Positions 23,343 to 30,891 of a stretch of 34,143 nucleotides of DNA are shown piece after piece. A program made the translations under genes and the position numbers. The stretch spans positions 1-34,143 of the forward strand of contig JASLXP010000545.1 of the NCBI GenBank assembly GCA_030740295.1, given 5' to 3'. Within the stretch, counting starts at the first letter, position 1, and the number at the start of each line of letters is the position of its first letter. Origin of the DNA: Planctomycetota bacterium. GTDB taxonomy: Bacteria; Planctomycetota; PUPC01; JACPCR01. Under the pieces are notes generated by a model, which saw only the letters and a program-made list of their open reading frames with translations, had not been told where the DNA came from and did not search any database.

Positions 23343-25391
23343 ATGGAAGCTGCAACAACTTCAAATAATCGGCTGCTCTCTCTTCTCGAGAGTGGAATAG
23401 ATCAAGAGGCTTACAGACAACTTTCCTGGTCGGGCACATTCTGGGAATACCTGGATATCGTCGATTCCAACCCGCGGGTAGCACGCAACGCCTACCAGCG
23501 CGCGTACGACATGATTCGTGCTTACGGCACGGAAGAATTCACCCGGAACAAAGAAAAATTTACACGTTATAAGTTCTTTGCCGATCCAATGGAGAACGGC
23601 AAGGACGCGATCTTCGGTTTGGAAAAACCATTGTCGCGCCTGGTCATGTCCTTGAAGTCGGCGGCCTTCGGGTATGGAACTGAAAGACGCATCATCCTTC
23701 TGCACGGCCCTGTCGGAAGTTCCAAAAGTACCATCGCCCGTCTGCTGAAAAAGGGCTTGGAAGAATATTCAAAAACCGATGATGGCGCGCTCTATACATT
23801 CTCGTGGATTGGAGATGACGAAGATGTGCAGGACTGCCCCATGCACGAAGAGCCTTTAAAGCTCATACCGGAAAGCGTGAGGGTGAAGATTATCGACGAA
23901 ATTAATTCCGGAATTGAGGAAGGCTACAAGCTGAAAATCGAAGGAGACCTCTGCCCATTCTGCCGCAAGACATTCAGCGACTACCTGCGCAAATATGAAG
24001 GCGACTGGAAGCAGGTAATGAACCACGTGCGCATACGCCGTCTCACTCTCTCGGAAAAAGATCGTATTGGGATCGGGACCTTCCAGCCAAAGGATGAAAA
24101 GAACCAAGACTCGACGGAGCTCACCGGCGATATCAATTACCGAAAAATTGCCGAGTACGGTTCAGACTCTGATCCTCGTGCATTTAATTTTGACGGCGAG
24201 CTGAATATCGCCAACCGCGGTGTTGTTGAATTCATCGAAATACTCAAACTTGACGTGGCCTTCCTTTACGACCTTCTGGGCGCCTCTCAAGAACACAAAA
24301 TCAAGCCCAAAAAATTCGCGCAGACGGACATCGATGAAATCATCATCGGCCACACAAATGAACCTGAATATAAAAAGCTCCAGAGCAACGAGCTCATGGA
24401 GGCATTCAGAGACCGCACGGTAAAGATCGACATTCCGTACAACACTCGCCTGAGTGACGAGATTAAAATCTACCTGAAGGACTACAACGAACGCCGCGTG
24501 CAAGGCAAGATGCTCGCGCCGCACACCATCGAGGTCGCCGCCATGTGGTCTGTGCTCACCAGGCTTGAAGACCCAAAAAAGGCGCAGCTCACACTGCTTC
24601 AAAAACTGAAACTCTACGACGGTAAATCCCTTGCTGGCTTTACTGAAGAGAGCATCAAAGAACTTCAGGATGATGCAGACAGGGAGGGGCTAGACGGGAT
24701 CAGCCCTCGTTACGTCCAGGACAAGATCTCAAATGCCCTGGTCCATGACAGCGAACAGAGCTGTGTCAATCCTTTCATCGTCATGAATGAGCTGGAGTCG
24801 GGACTGCGACATCACTCTCTCATCACAAACGAAAACTTCCGTGAGCATTACCGCGAGCTCCTCGGGGTAGTAAAAAAGGAATACGAGGACATCGTTAAGA
24901 ATGAAGTCCAGCGCGCCATTGCCGCGGACGAGGATGCCCTCACCCGTCTGTGCTCGAACTACGTGGACAACATTCGTGCCTATACCCAGAAAGAAAAAGT
25001 CACGAACAAATTCACCGGAGAAAAAGAAGAGCCCGATGAAAGACTGATGCGTGCAATCGAAGAGAAAATCGATATTCCCGAAGGGCGAAAGGACGATTTC
25101 CGAAGGGAGATCATGAATTACATTGGCGCCCTGGCGCTCGATGGCAAGAAGTTTGATTACAAAATCAACGAGCGCCTCCACAAGGCGCTCGAGCTCAAAC
25201 TGTTCGAAGATCAGAAAGACACCATCAAGCTCACCAGCCTGATTTCTAATGTCGTAGACAAGGATACCCAGGAAAAAATCGACGTGGTCAAATCACGTCT
25301 CATCAAGGAATTCGGTTATTGCGAAATATGCGCCAACGATGTCCTTCACTTCGTGGCCAGCATTTTCGCACGAGGGGATGTCAAAGATTAG
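23343..25391 (+). CDS. prkA: PrkA-family AAA+ serine protein kinase
   Basis: A 682-residue protein of the PrkA/YeaG family, slightly longer than the usual 630-645. An AAA+ PrkA domain fills about residues 20-390, with Walker [11 protein letters not shown] (121-130) and an [18 protein letters not shown] lead-in. [20 protein letters not shown] marks a cysteine-bearing insertion and [19 protein letters not shown] the Walker B/sensor region. The C-terminal kinase-like domain follows. In Bacillus and E. coli these proteins respond to sporulation or nitrogen and stationary-phase stress; protease as well as kinase activity has been reported. AAGGAG at 23331-23336 is 6 nt before the ATG. The yeaH-type gene begins 26 nt after its stop. 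Confidence 0.94.
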   Translation: MEAATTSNNRLLSLLESGIDQEAYRQLSWSGTFWEYLDIVDSNPRVARNAYQRAYDMIRAYGTEEFTRNKEKFTRYKFFADPMENGKDAIFGLEKPLSRLVMSLKSAAFGYGTERRIILLHGPVGSSKSTIARLLKKGLEEYSKTDDGALYTFSWIGDDEDVQDCPMHEEPLKLIPESVRVKIIDEINSGIEEGYKLKIEGDLCPFCRKTFSDYLRKYEGDWKQVMNHVRIRRLTLSEKDRIGIGTFQPKDEKNQDSTELTGDINYRKIAEYGSDSDPRAFNFDGELNIANRGVVEFIEILKLDVAFLYDLLGASQEHKIKPKKFAQTDIDEIIIGHTNEPEYKKLQSNELMEAFRDRTVKIDIPYNTRLSDEIKIYLKDYNERRVQGKMLAPHTIEVAAMWSVLTRLEDPKKAQLTLLQKLKLYDGKSLAGFTEESIKELQDDADREGLDGISPRYVQDKISNALVHDSEQSCVNPFIVMNELESGLRHHSLITNENFREHYRELLGVVKKEYEDIVKNEVQRAIAADEDALTRLCSNYVDNIRAYTQKEKVTNKFTGEKEEPDERLMRAIEEKIDIPEGRKDDFRREIMNYIGALALDGKKFDYKINERLHKALELKLFEDQKDTIKLTSLISNVVDKDTQEKIDVVKSRLIKEFGYCEICANDVLHFVASIFARGDVKD

Positions 25392-25417
25392 CCAACCAAC
25401 CAGGACAGGTATTCGTC

Positions 25418-26524
25418 ATGCATCTCAACATCGAATCAGACCACAACCGCTTCAAAGAAATCATTCGAGGTAAAATCAGGGAAGATTTCAAGAAGTACAT
25501 CACTAAAGGTGAGATGGTCGGGAAGAGAGGCAAGAACCTTGTCAGCATTCCTGTGCCATCCATCGAGATTCCTAAATTCCGCTTCGACTATAGAAAACAG
25601 AAAGGGGTGGGACAGGGCGATGGCGAAATCGGGTCAACTTTAGGCCCGGGCGATGACCAGGAGGGCTCGGCAGGCGCGGGCAATTCACCAGGCAAGCATA
25701 TCCTCGAAGTACATGTCACCCTCGATGAACTGGCAGAGATGCTCGGTGAAGAGCTTGAACTTCCAAATATTCAGCCAAAGGGCAAAAAGAACATAGTTGC
25801 CGAAAAAGACAAATATACCGGCATCCGCCAGACAGGCCCTGAGTCCTTAAGGCATTTCAAAAGAACCTACAGGTCTGCCATGCGACGGCAGATTATGACG
25901 GGCAACTACAATTATGAAGACCCGCGTATTATTCCGTTTCGAGAGGATAAACGGTACCGATCCTGGAAATCGAAAAGCGCCCCGGAAAGCAACGCGGCGA
26001 TCATCTACATCATGGATGTTTCAGGTTCGATGGGTGAAGAGCAGAAAGAGATTGTGAGAATTGAATCCTTCTGGATCGATACCTGGCTGCGAAAACAATA
26101 CGACGGAATCGAAAGCCGCTATATCATCCACGACTCTCGTGCAAAAGAGGTGGACGAACACACATTTTATCACACCCGTGAAAGCGGCGGCACCATGATC
26201 TCCTCCGCCTACAGCCTCTGCGACCAACTGTTGGAAAGAGAATATCCAACAGATGAATGGAATATCTATGTCTTCCATTTTTCAGACGGTGATAATTGGG
26301 AAACCGAAGACACCGTCAAATGTCTGACCATGCTGGACACATCACTCCTGCCGAGAGCTAACTTGCTTTGTTATGGGCAAGTGGAGAGCCTCTACGGAAG
26401 TGGAGACTTCATTGAAGCGTTGGATGGAAAATTTCAAGAAGACAATCGTCTCGTAACTTGTGAGATACCAGACAAGGACGGTATCTACGATTCCATTAAA
26501 GCATTCCTCGGAAAAGGAAAATGA
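25418..26524 (+). CDS. yeaH: YeaH/YhbH (DUF444) VWA-like protein
   Basis: A 368-residue DUF444 protein. The N-terminal half is basic and Gly-rich ([20 protein letters not shown]), and a VWA-type domain begins near residue 193 with the MIDAS motif MDVSGSMG (D200-S204). It ends with conserved [10 protein letters not shown] and FHFSDGDNW segments. DUF444 proteins are encoded with prkA and spoVR and appear to work as one stress-response unit. The ATG at 25418 is chosen because family members begin near [15 protein letters not shown]; the frame is open further upstream but overlaps prkA. Its last bases overlap the spoVR start by 4 nt (ATGA). Confidence 0.92.
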   Translation: MHLNIESDHNRFKEIIRGKIREDFKKYITKGEMVGKRGKNLVSIPVPSIEIPKFRFDYRKQKGVGQGDGEIGSTLGPGDDQEGSAGAGNSPGKHILEVHVTLDELAEMLGEELELPNIQPKGKKNIVAEKDKYTGIRQTGPESLRHFKRTYRSAMRRQIMTGNYNYEDPRIIPFREDKRYRSWKSKSAPESNAAIIYIMDVSGSMGEEQKEIVRIESFWIDTWLRKQYDGIESRYIIHDSRAKEVDEHTFYHTRESGGTMISSAYSLCDQLLEREYPTDEWNIYVFHFSDGDNWETEDTVKCLTMLDTSLLPRANLLCYGQVESLYGSGDFIEALDGKFQEDNRLVTCEIPDKDGIYDSIKAFLGKGK

Positions 26525-28020
26525 TTGCCACCGAATTGCCTCCGGATTTAGTTCATCAACGTGAAGAAATCAAAGGCTACTGTGCAGATGCCGGCCTCGA
26601 TTTCTTTGAGACTATTTTTGAAATGGTCGATTACAAAAAGATGAACGAACTGGCGAGCCTGGGTGGGTTCCCGACGCGCTATCCACATTGGAATTTCGGG
26701 ATGGAATACGATCGTCTCGAGAAAAGTTATTCGTATGGCCTGCATAAGATATATGAGATGGTCATCAATAACGATCCATGCTACGCGTATCTCCTGAACT
26801 GCAACAAGCTGGTAGATCAGAAGCTGGTGATCGCACATGTGTACGCCCACTGTGATTTTTTTAAAAACAATCTGTACTTCGCGCACACTAATCGAAAAAT
26901 GGTTGACGAAATGGCTAACCATTCTTCAAAGGTCTGGAAATTCGTGCGCAAACATGGATACGACAAGGTGGAAGAATTCCTGGACAGATGTCTGTCCATC
27001 GACAATTTGATCGATTTGCATTCCGTCTTCTTCGAGAGAAGAGAAAATCAAACGGCCTCCGCTTTGGATGCAGAGGAAACAGAAACGCCGTCCTCCAATC
27101 GATTCTCAACAGACAAAAGTTACTTAGACAAGTACATCAACCCGCCTGAAGTCATTGCTGAACAGAAAAGGAAGGAAGAGGAGGCTGCGAAAGAAGAAGG
27201 TAAGAAATATCCACCGGAACCAGTACAGGATGTGCTTCTATTTCTGATAGAGCACGCGCCTCTCAATAATTGGCAGAGTGATATCCTTTCGATGATTCGC
27301 GAAGAGGCGTACTATTTTGCCCCTCAAGGTCAGACCAAGATCATGAACGAAGGTTGGGCTACCTATTGGCATTCCAAAATCATGACTGGCAAAGCGTTGA
27401 CGGATGCAGAAGTGATCGACTTCGCCGATCATCACAGCGGCACTGTCCATGCAACACCGAACCAGATGAACCCTTATAAGATCGGTGTTGAGCTTATGCG
27501 GGACATTGAAGAGCGTTGGAACACTGGACGATTCGGAAAGGAATTTGAGGAATGTGAAGATCTTGAAAAGAAAAGAAACTGGAACACGGACCATGGCAAG
27601 GGGCGTGAAAAGATTTTTGAAGTCAGGCGTGTTTACAATGACATAGGTTTTCTCGACACATTCCTGACCCAGGAGTTTTGCCGTGAGCAAAAACTTTTTG
27701 TTTACGGTTACAACGACCGGCGCAATGCCTACGAAATACAGGACAGAGAATTCAAGGTCATCAAGCAGCAGATTCTGATGCAGTTGACCAATATGGGCAG
27801 CCCTTTCATTTTTGTTGAAGATGCCAACCATAAGAACCGCGGTGAGCTCTTCCTGAGGCATCGTCATGATGGCATTGATCTGCGTAAAGATTATGCGGCG
27901 GATGTACTTAAGAACATTCACGCAATGTGGACTCGGCCCGTTCACATCGGCACGGAAATTGAAGAAAGAACTAAGATTATTTCTTTTGACGGTAATGATT
28001 ACCACGTCAAAGATCATTAG
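26521..28020 (+). CDS. spoVR: SpoVR family protein
   Basis: A 499-residue SpoVR-like protein, close to the usual length. Family features are [31 protein letters not shown] (here [14 protein letters not shown]), [14 protein letters not shown], the conserved segment [14 protein letters not shown] and the [17 protein letters not shown] stretch. In Bacillus subtilis SpoVR is involved in spore cortex formation, but the family is widespread in non-sporulating bacteria next to prkA and yeaH, where its activity is unknown. The histidines and acidic residues around AHCDFF and EGWATYWH suggest a possible metal site. Its ATG overlaps the yeaH stop by 4 nt. Confidence 0.94.
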   Translation: MIATELPPDLVHQREEIKGYCADAGLDFFETIFEMVDYKKMNELASLGGFPTRYPHWNFGMEYDRLEKSYSYGLHKIYEMVINNDPCYAYLLNCNKLVDQKLVIAHVYAHCDFFKNNLYFAHTNRKMVDEMANHSSKVWKFVRKHGYDKVEEFLDRCLSIDNLIDLHSVFFERRENQTASALDAEETETPSSNRFSTDKSYLDKYINPPEVIAEQKRKEEEAAKEEGKKYPPEPVQDVLLFLIEHAPLNNWQSDILSMIREEAYYFAPQGQTKIMNEGWATYWHSKIMTGKALTDAEVIDFADHHSGTVHATPNQMNPYKIGVELMRDIEERWNTGRFGKEFEECEDLEKKRNWNTDHGKGREKIFEVRRVYNDIGFLDTFLTQEFCREQKLFVYGYNDRRNAYEIQDREFKVIKQQILMQLTNMGSPFIFVEDANHKNRGELFLRHRHDGIDLRKDYAADVLKNIHAMWTRPVHIGTEIEERTKIISFDGNDYHVKDH

Positions 28021-28061
28021 TTTCTAACCTTTTCGATTTCCTCACTTTTGTTCAGTTCCCG

Positions 28062-28090
28062 TTAAAGCTCAGAGGAAAAATTTCGATAAT
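28062..28090 (+). promoter_or_regulatory. Possible sigma-70 promoter before the unknown gene after spoVR
   Basis: GATAAT at 28085-28090 is a good -10 (5 of 6). TTAAAG at 28062-28067, 17 bp upstream, is a poor -35. The 114-nt gap after spoVR would allow a separate promoter for the downstream gene. Confidence 0.3.
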
Positions 28091-28134
28091 TCTCATTGGA
28101 AGAGATGTTTAAATCTCCCAAGAAAGGGGGAAAA

Positions 28135-28626
28135 ATGACCTATGGAGATCTCCTGCTAGAATCCTTGAAAGCTAAATCCCCCGAGGGGAATTCCCGGATT
28201 CACTACCCTGTTGATATCGTCGATTCTGAAGTCGAGATTCACGCAGATATCTGTGAAGTGGATCGCTTCGGGTGCCAAATTGAAAGCCTTCACCTGCATC
28301 GCCTTGGAACCCCCGACGAAAACCTGTCGACAAGAGCCCATCACTTAACAGACCAAGCGACATACCTGTTTGAGAATCTTCACTTGGTGGAATGTGAACC
28401 GGAGCGTGAACGCGCTTTGGTCCGAAGCGCTACCGTTCAGAACTCTGGAGATTCAGTCGGCTATTACGAAGCTGACATGCACGGAGACGAAGTTGATTTC
28501 GCTCGCTTCGCGAGAAACCGTCGCGAACGCCGGCGAGAGAAGATTCCTTTTGTCCTCACCAAAGAAGCCATGGCGCGCCTGGTCGATGACCTGGCTGAAG
28601 CTGTTGGAGTTCACCAGGAAAATTGA
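28135..28626 (+). CDS. Hypothetical protein downstream of spoVR
   Basis: A 163-residue soluble protein of no recognised family. The N-terminal 100 residues look like mixed alpha/beta sequence (RIHYPVDIVDSEVEIHADICEVDRFG and following). The C-terminal part has a very basic patch, FARNRRERRREKIPF, followed by a helix (KEAMARLVDDLAEAV). The basic patch could contact nucleic acid or be a linker. The ATG at 28135 is preferred because AAAGGGGG lies 4-5 nt upstream; earlier in-frame starts (TTG 28096, ATG 28105) lack a site. It is the last gene before a strong terminator and may belong functionally to the prkA-yeaH-spoVR unit. Confidence 0.65.
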   Translation: MTYGDLLLESLKAKSPEGNSRIHYPVDIVDSEVEIHADICEVDRFGCQIESLHLHRLGTPDENLSTRAHHLTDQATYLFENLHLVECEPERERALVRSATVQNSGDSVGYYEADMHGDEVDFARFARNRRERRREKIPFVLTKEAMARLVDDLAEAVGVHQEN

Positions 28627-28647
28627 TCTGGATGACAGATGTATGAT

Positions 28648-28683
28648 AAAAGCCTGTTCCGTTTTCGGGACAGGCTTTTTTTT
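28648..28683 (+). terminator. Rho-independent terminator closing the prkA-spoVR region
   Basis: AAAAGCCTGTTCCG, loop TTTT, CGGGACAGGCTTTT followed by further T residues: a stem of about 14 bp with one G-T pair and an 8-T run. It lies 21 nt after the stop of the unknown gene and only 23 nt before the next start codon. Confidence 0.9.
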
Positions 28684-28706
28684 GTCCCTGGTGATCTCCG
28701 CCATTT

Positions 28707-29417
28707 ATGAATAAGAATCTCCTTCGATTAGGCACCTCAGGCTGGAGTTACAAAGACTGGGTTGGTCCTTTCTATGCCAAGGGTTCTGCGCCCAGAGACT
28801 TTCTCGAGATCTACAGTCAGCATTTCAGGACGGTGGAAATCGACAGCACTTTTTGTGGCACTCCCCGCCAGGAATATGTCAGACGCTGGCGTGACATCAC
28901 ACCGGACGATTTTCAGTTCTCAGCGAAATTCCCGAAGACGATAACCCATGAGAAATCTCTCGTTGATTGTGAGAAGGAAGTAACCGATTTCCTCAAAACC
29001 ATGGAGCTGTTGGGCAGAAAACTAAGTGTGCTCCTGTTGCAGTTTGAATATGGATTCAAGCCGGACCAGTTCGACAATCTGTCCGCATTTCTGCCAACCT
29101 TGCCAGATAGCTTTCGCTATGCGCTGGAGATACGGAACAAGAAGTGGCTGACTCCGGGTTTTTTCGAACTGCTCCGTGACAACGGTGTCGCATTGACTTT
29201 AGTCGACCATCCCTGGATGCCGCGCCTTAAAGAAATCACTTCTGACTTTACCTATATCCGTTGGCTCGGTGATCGAAAAAAAGTGACCGAGAACTTTTCG
29301 GAGGTGCAGATTGACCGCTCGGAGCAGGTGGCATTGTGGGCGGAAGTAATCCATCAGTTTCTCATCGACGATGTGACCACCTTCGGCTATGTGAACAATC
29401 ATTTCGCCGGGCATTAG
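28707..29417 (+). CDS. DUF72 family protein, apparently shortened by an amber stop
   Basis: A 236-residue DUF72 protein (TIM-barrel-like, function unknown). Signature segments are LRLGTSGWSYKDWVGPFY at the start, FRTVEIDSTFCGTP, FQFSAKFPKTITH, LLLQFEYGFKP, YALEIRNKKW, and the C-terminal FGYVNNHFAGH. In relatives the last motif is followed by a helix such as PATxRxL. Here a TAG stop (29415-29417) comes exactly after GH, yet the same frame continues PATLRQIEAELDRIADTK to another TAG at 29490-29492. The gene therefore seems to have lost its last 24 residues through a single nonsense change. No good ribosome site is present, and a terminator ends 23 nt upstream of the ATG. Confidence 0.85.
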   Translation: MNKNLLRLGTSGWSYKDWVGPFYAKGSAPRDFLEIYSQHFRTVEIDSTFCGTPRQEYVRRWRDITPDDFQFSAKFPKTITHEKSLVDCEKEVTDFLKTMELLGRKLSVLLLQFEYGFKPDQFDNLSAFLPTLPDSFRYALEIRNKKWLTPGFFELLRDNGVALTLVDHPWMPRLKEITSDFTYIRWLGDRKKVTENFSEVQIDRSEQVALWAEVIHQFLIDDVTTFGYVNNHFAGH

Positions 29418-29465
29418 CCTGCGACGTTACGGCAGATCGAGGCTGAGTTGGATCGAATTGCCGAT

Positions 29466-29507
29466 ACAAAAGAAAAGGCCGATGGCCCGTAGGAGCGCAT
29501 CGGCCTT
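29466..29507 (-). terminator. Rho-independent terminator of efp
   Basis: On the minus strand AAGGCCGATG (29498-29507), a 13-nt loop, CATCGGCCTT (29475-29484), then TTCTTTTG: a perfect 10-bp stem with a T-rich tail. It starts 19 nt after the efp stop. Confidence 0.8.
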
Positions 29508-29525
29508 AAGCGGCTGCAGCAAGAT

Positions 29526-30083
29526 TCAGTTGGCGCGGCCCAGAAATTCGCCTGTGCGGGTGTCCACTTTGAGTACTTCTCCCTGTTCGATGAAGAGCGG
29601 CACTTTGATGACCAGTCCGGTTTCCATGGTGGCTGGCTTCGTGACGTTGGACACCGTGTCACCTTTGTGGCCAGGGTCGGTGACCTTGACTGTGAGGTTA
29701 ACTGTTGTCGGCATCTCAAGGCCGACGACATTGCCTTCATGGCGCGTGAGTTGTAGTTCGAATTCAGGTACGAGGTAATTTTTCGCATCCCCTACTGTGG
29801 CCGCATCAAGGAAGACCTGGTCGTAGGATTCGAGATCCATGAAACAGAATTGCTGGCCGTCGTCGTAAAGGTACTGGAAGTTCTTCTTTTCCAGATAAGG
29901 GACGTCGATGTTTTCCTGCGAGCGAAACCGGTAATGAATCATGCTGCCGGTCTTGAGGTTGCGCAGCTTTGTCTGGAGAAAAGCGCCTCCTTTGCCGGGC
30001 TTTACATGGGTGTATTCGTGAACCTGATGCAGGTCCCCCTCGTGTAGGATGACCATTCCTCTCTTTAATTCAGTTGCGTTCAT
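29526..30083 (-). CDS. efp: Elongation factor P
   Basis: A 185-residue elongation factor P, normal length, which rescues ribosomes stalled at polyproline. The three OB/KOW domains are in order. The N-terminal tip loop reads HVKPGKGGAF with lysine 31 at the position modified by EpmA/B in many bacteria. The second domain contains FQYLYDDGQQFCFMDLESYDQ, and the C-terminal one VSNVTKPATMETGLVIKVPLFIEQGE followed by VDTRTGEFLGRA. A lysine at the tip implies a beta-lysylation-type or unmodified EF-P; no modification enzyme is in the window. The ATG at 30083 follows GGAGAG. A terminator lies just downstream and an extended -10 promoter upstream. Confidence 0.97.
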   Translation of the reverse strand: MNATELKRGMVILHEGDLHQVHEYTHVKPGKGGAFLQTKLRNLKTGSMIHYRFRSQENIDVPYLEKKNFQYLYDDGQQFCFMDLESYDQVFLDAATVGDAKNYLVPEFELQLTRHEGNVVGLEMPTTVNLTVKVTDPGHKGDTVSNVTKPATMETGLVIKVPLFIEQGEVLKVDTRTGEFLGRAN

Positions 30084-30146
30084 CTGCTCTCCATTCCTTT
30101 CAAGTGGGCAAATATGAGTTCCCTCGCGTCGCCAGCCGGGCGGGGG

Positions 30147-30155
30147 ATTGTAGCA
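30147..30155 (-). promoter_or_regulatory. Possible extended -10 promoter of efp
   Basis: On the minus strand TGCTACAAT matches TG-n-TACAAT. A transcript would begin near 30140, about 57 nt before the efp ATG. No clear -35 is visible. Confidence 0.4.
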
Positions 30156-30213
30156 ATGAATCCGTCATTCGCCGACGCGTTGATGGCTACCGTTACTCAA
30201 GCTCACCCACCTG

Positions 30214-30783
30214 CTATTTGCTCACCCACTGCCCTTTAGTGTCCTGATACCTTTCGCCGGTAGAGGCATTGTCGCGATTGCGTTGCGCCATTATCTTTTT
30301 GACCTCGGTAAGGTCTTCATCCGACAGGCCGGGCGTCATCTCAATGACTCGCTCCATCAGGATCAGGCGGTCTCTGTTTTCTTCCACCACTTTCGCTCGA
30401 ACGAACTCGCCTAACTTGGCGTCCGCTGTCAGCGGTGATTCGTCAACGATGGTAAGAAAGCCTTCATTATTCTCGCCGACGACGCCTTTTTTCTTAAACG
30501 ACTCGATATCGTCCCGATTGAACTCCCGATTCTGCATGGCCATCAGGGCCCGCTTCTTGCCGGTGGATTGCGGCGGCGGCACACGCACTTCGCCTTCTTC
30601 GCCGACGCCTCGGACGGATGCTATCAGGACCAAATCTTCCGAAATGTCTTCGTAAGCACCCAGAACCTGATTTTCCAATTGCGTGCGTTCGTCAATAACA
30701 GAAACGTCAATCTGCGCGAGGTTTTTGCAGCCGGCAAGGGTGAAAAGCACGAGCACGATAGATCTCATTTTGGCCTGATTCAT
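30214..30783 (-). CDS. DUF1318 (YdbL-like) lipoprotein
   Basis: A 189-residue protein with a lipoprotein signal peptide: MNQAKMRSIVLVLFTLAGC, lipobox L16-A17-G18-C19, so it should be lipid-anchored in the periplasm or outer membrane. The mature part carries the DUF1318/YdbL pattern: an early Gln-rich helix (IDERTQLENQVLGAY), a stretch near 100-125 with KKKGVVGENNEGFL, the ADAKLGEFVRAKVVEENRDR segment, and a C-terminal QWV ending. YdbL-type proteins are often encoded with YdbH/YnbE, which form another envelope-spanning lipid-transport bridge; those genes are not seen here. GGAG lies 8 nt before the ATG at 30783, supporting that start. Confidence 0.78.
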   Translation of the reverse strand: MNQAKMRSIVLVLFTLAGCKNLAQIDVSVIDERTQLENQVLGAYEDISEDLVLIASVRGVGEEGEVRVPPPQSTGKKRALMAMQNREFNRDDIESFKKKGVVGENNEGFLTIVDESPLTADAKLGEFVRAKVVEENRDRLILMERVIEMTPGLSDEDLTEVKKIMAQRNRDNASTGERYQDTKGQWVSK

Positions 30784-30891
30784 TCCGCTTTCTCCGGGAC
30801 AGAAGTTTCAGAATCTAGGTACCACACAAATGTCCACCTATCAAGGATGTCAGTTCAAAAGAGGAGGAATCTTATGCTTGCCTCAGTCTCG

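Noticed and set aside
14740..26524. The two AAA+/VWA modules as a segmental duplication
   Set aside because: The ATPases belong to different clades (MoxR/ChlI and PrkA) and the VWA proteins share only the MIDAS motif.
29415..29417. Amber recoding (pyrrolysine or read-through) in the DUF72 gene
   Set aside because: TAG ends many intact genes in this window, such as hisF, der, prkA, spoVR and the helicase gene, so it is an ordinary stop here.
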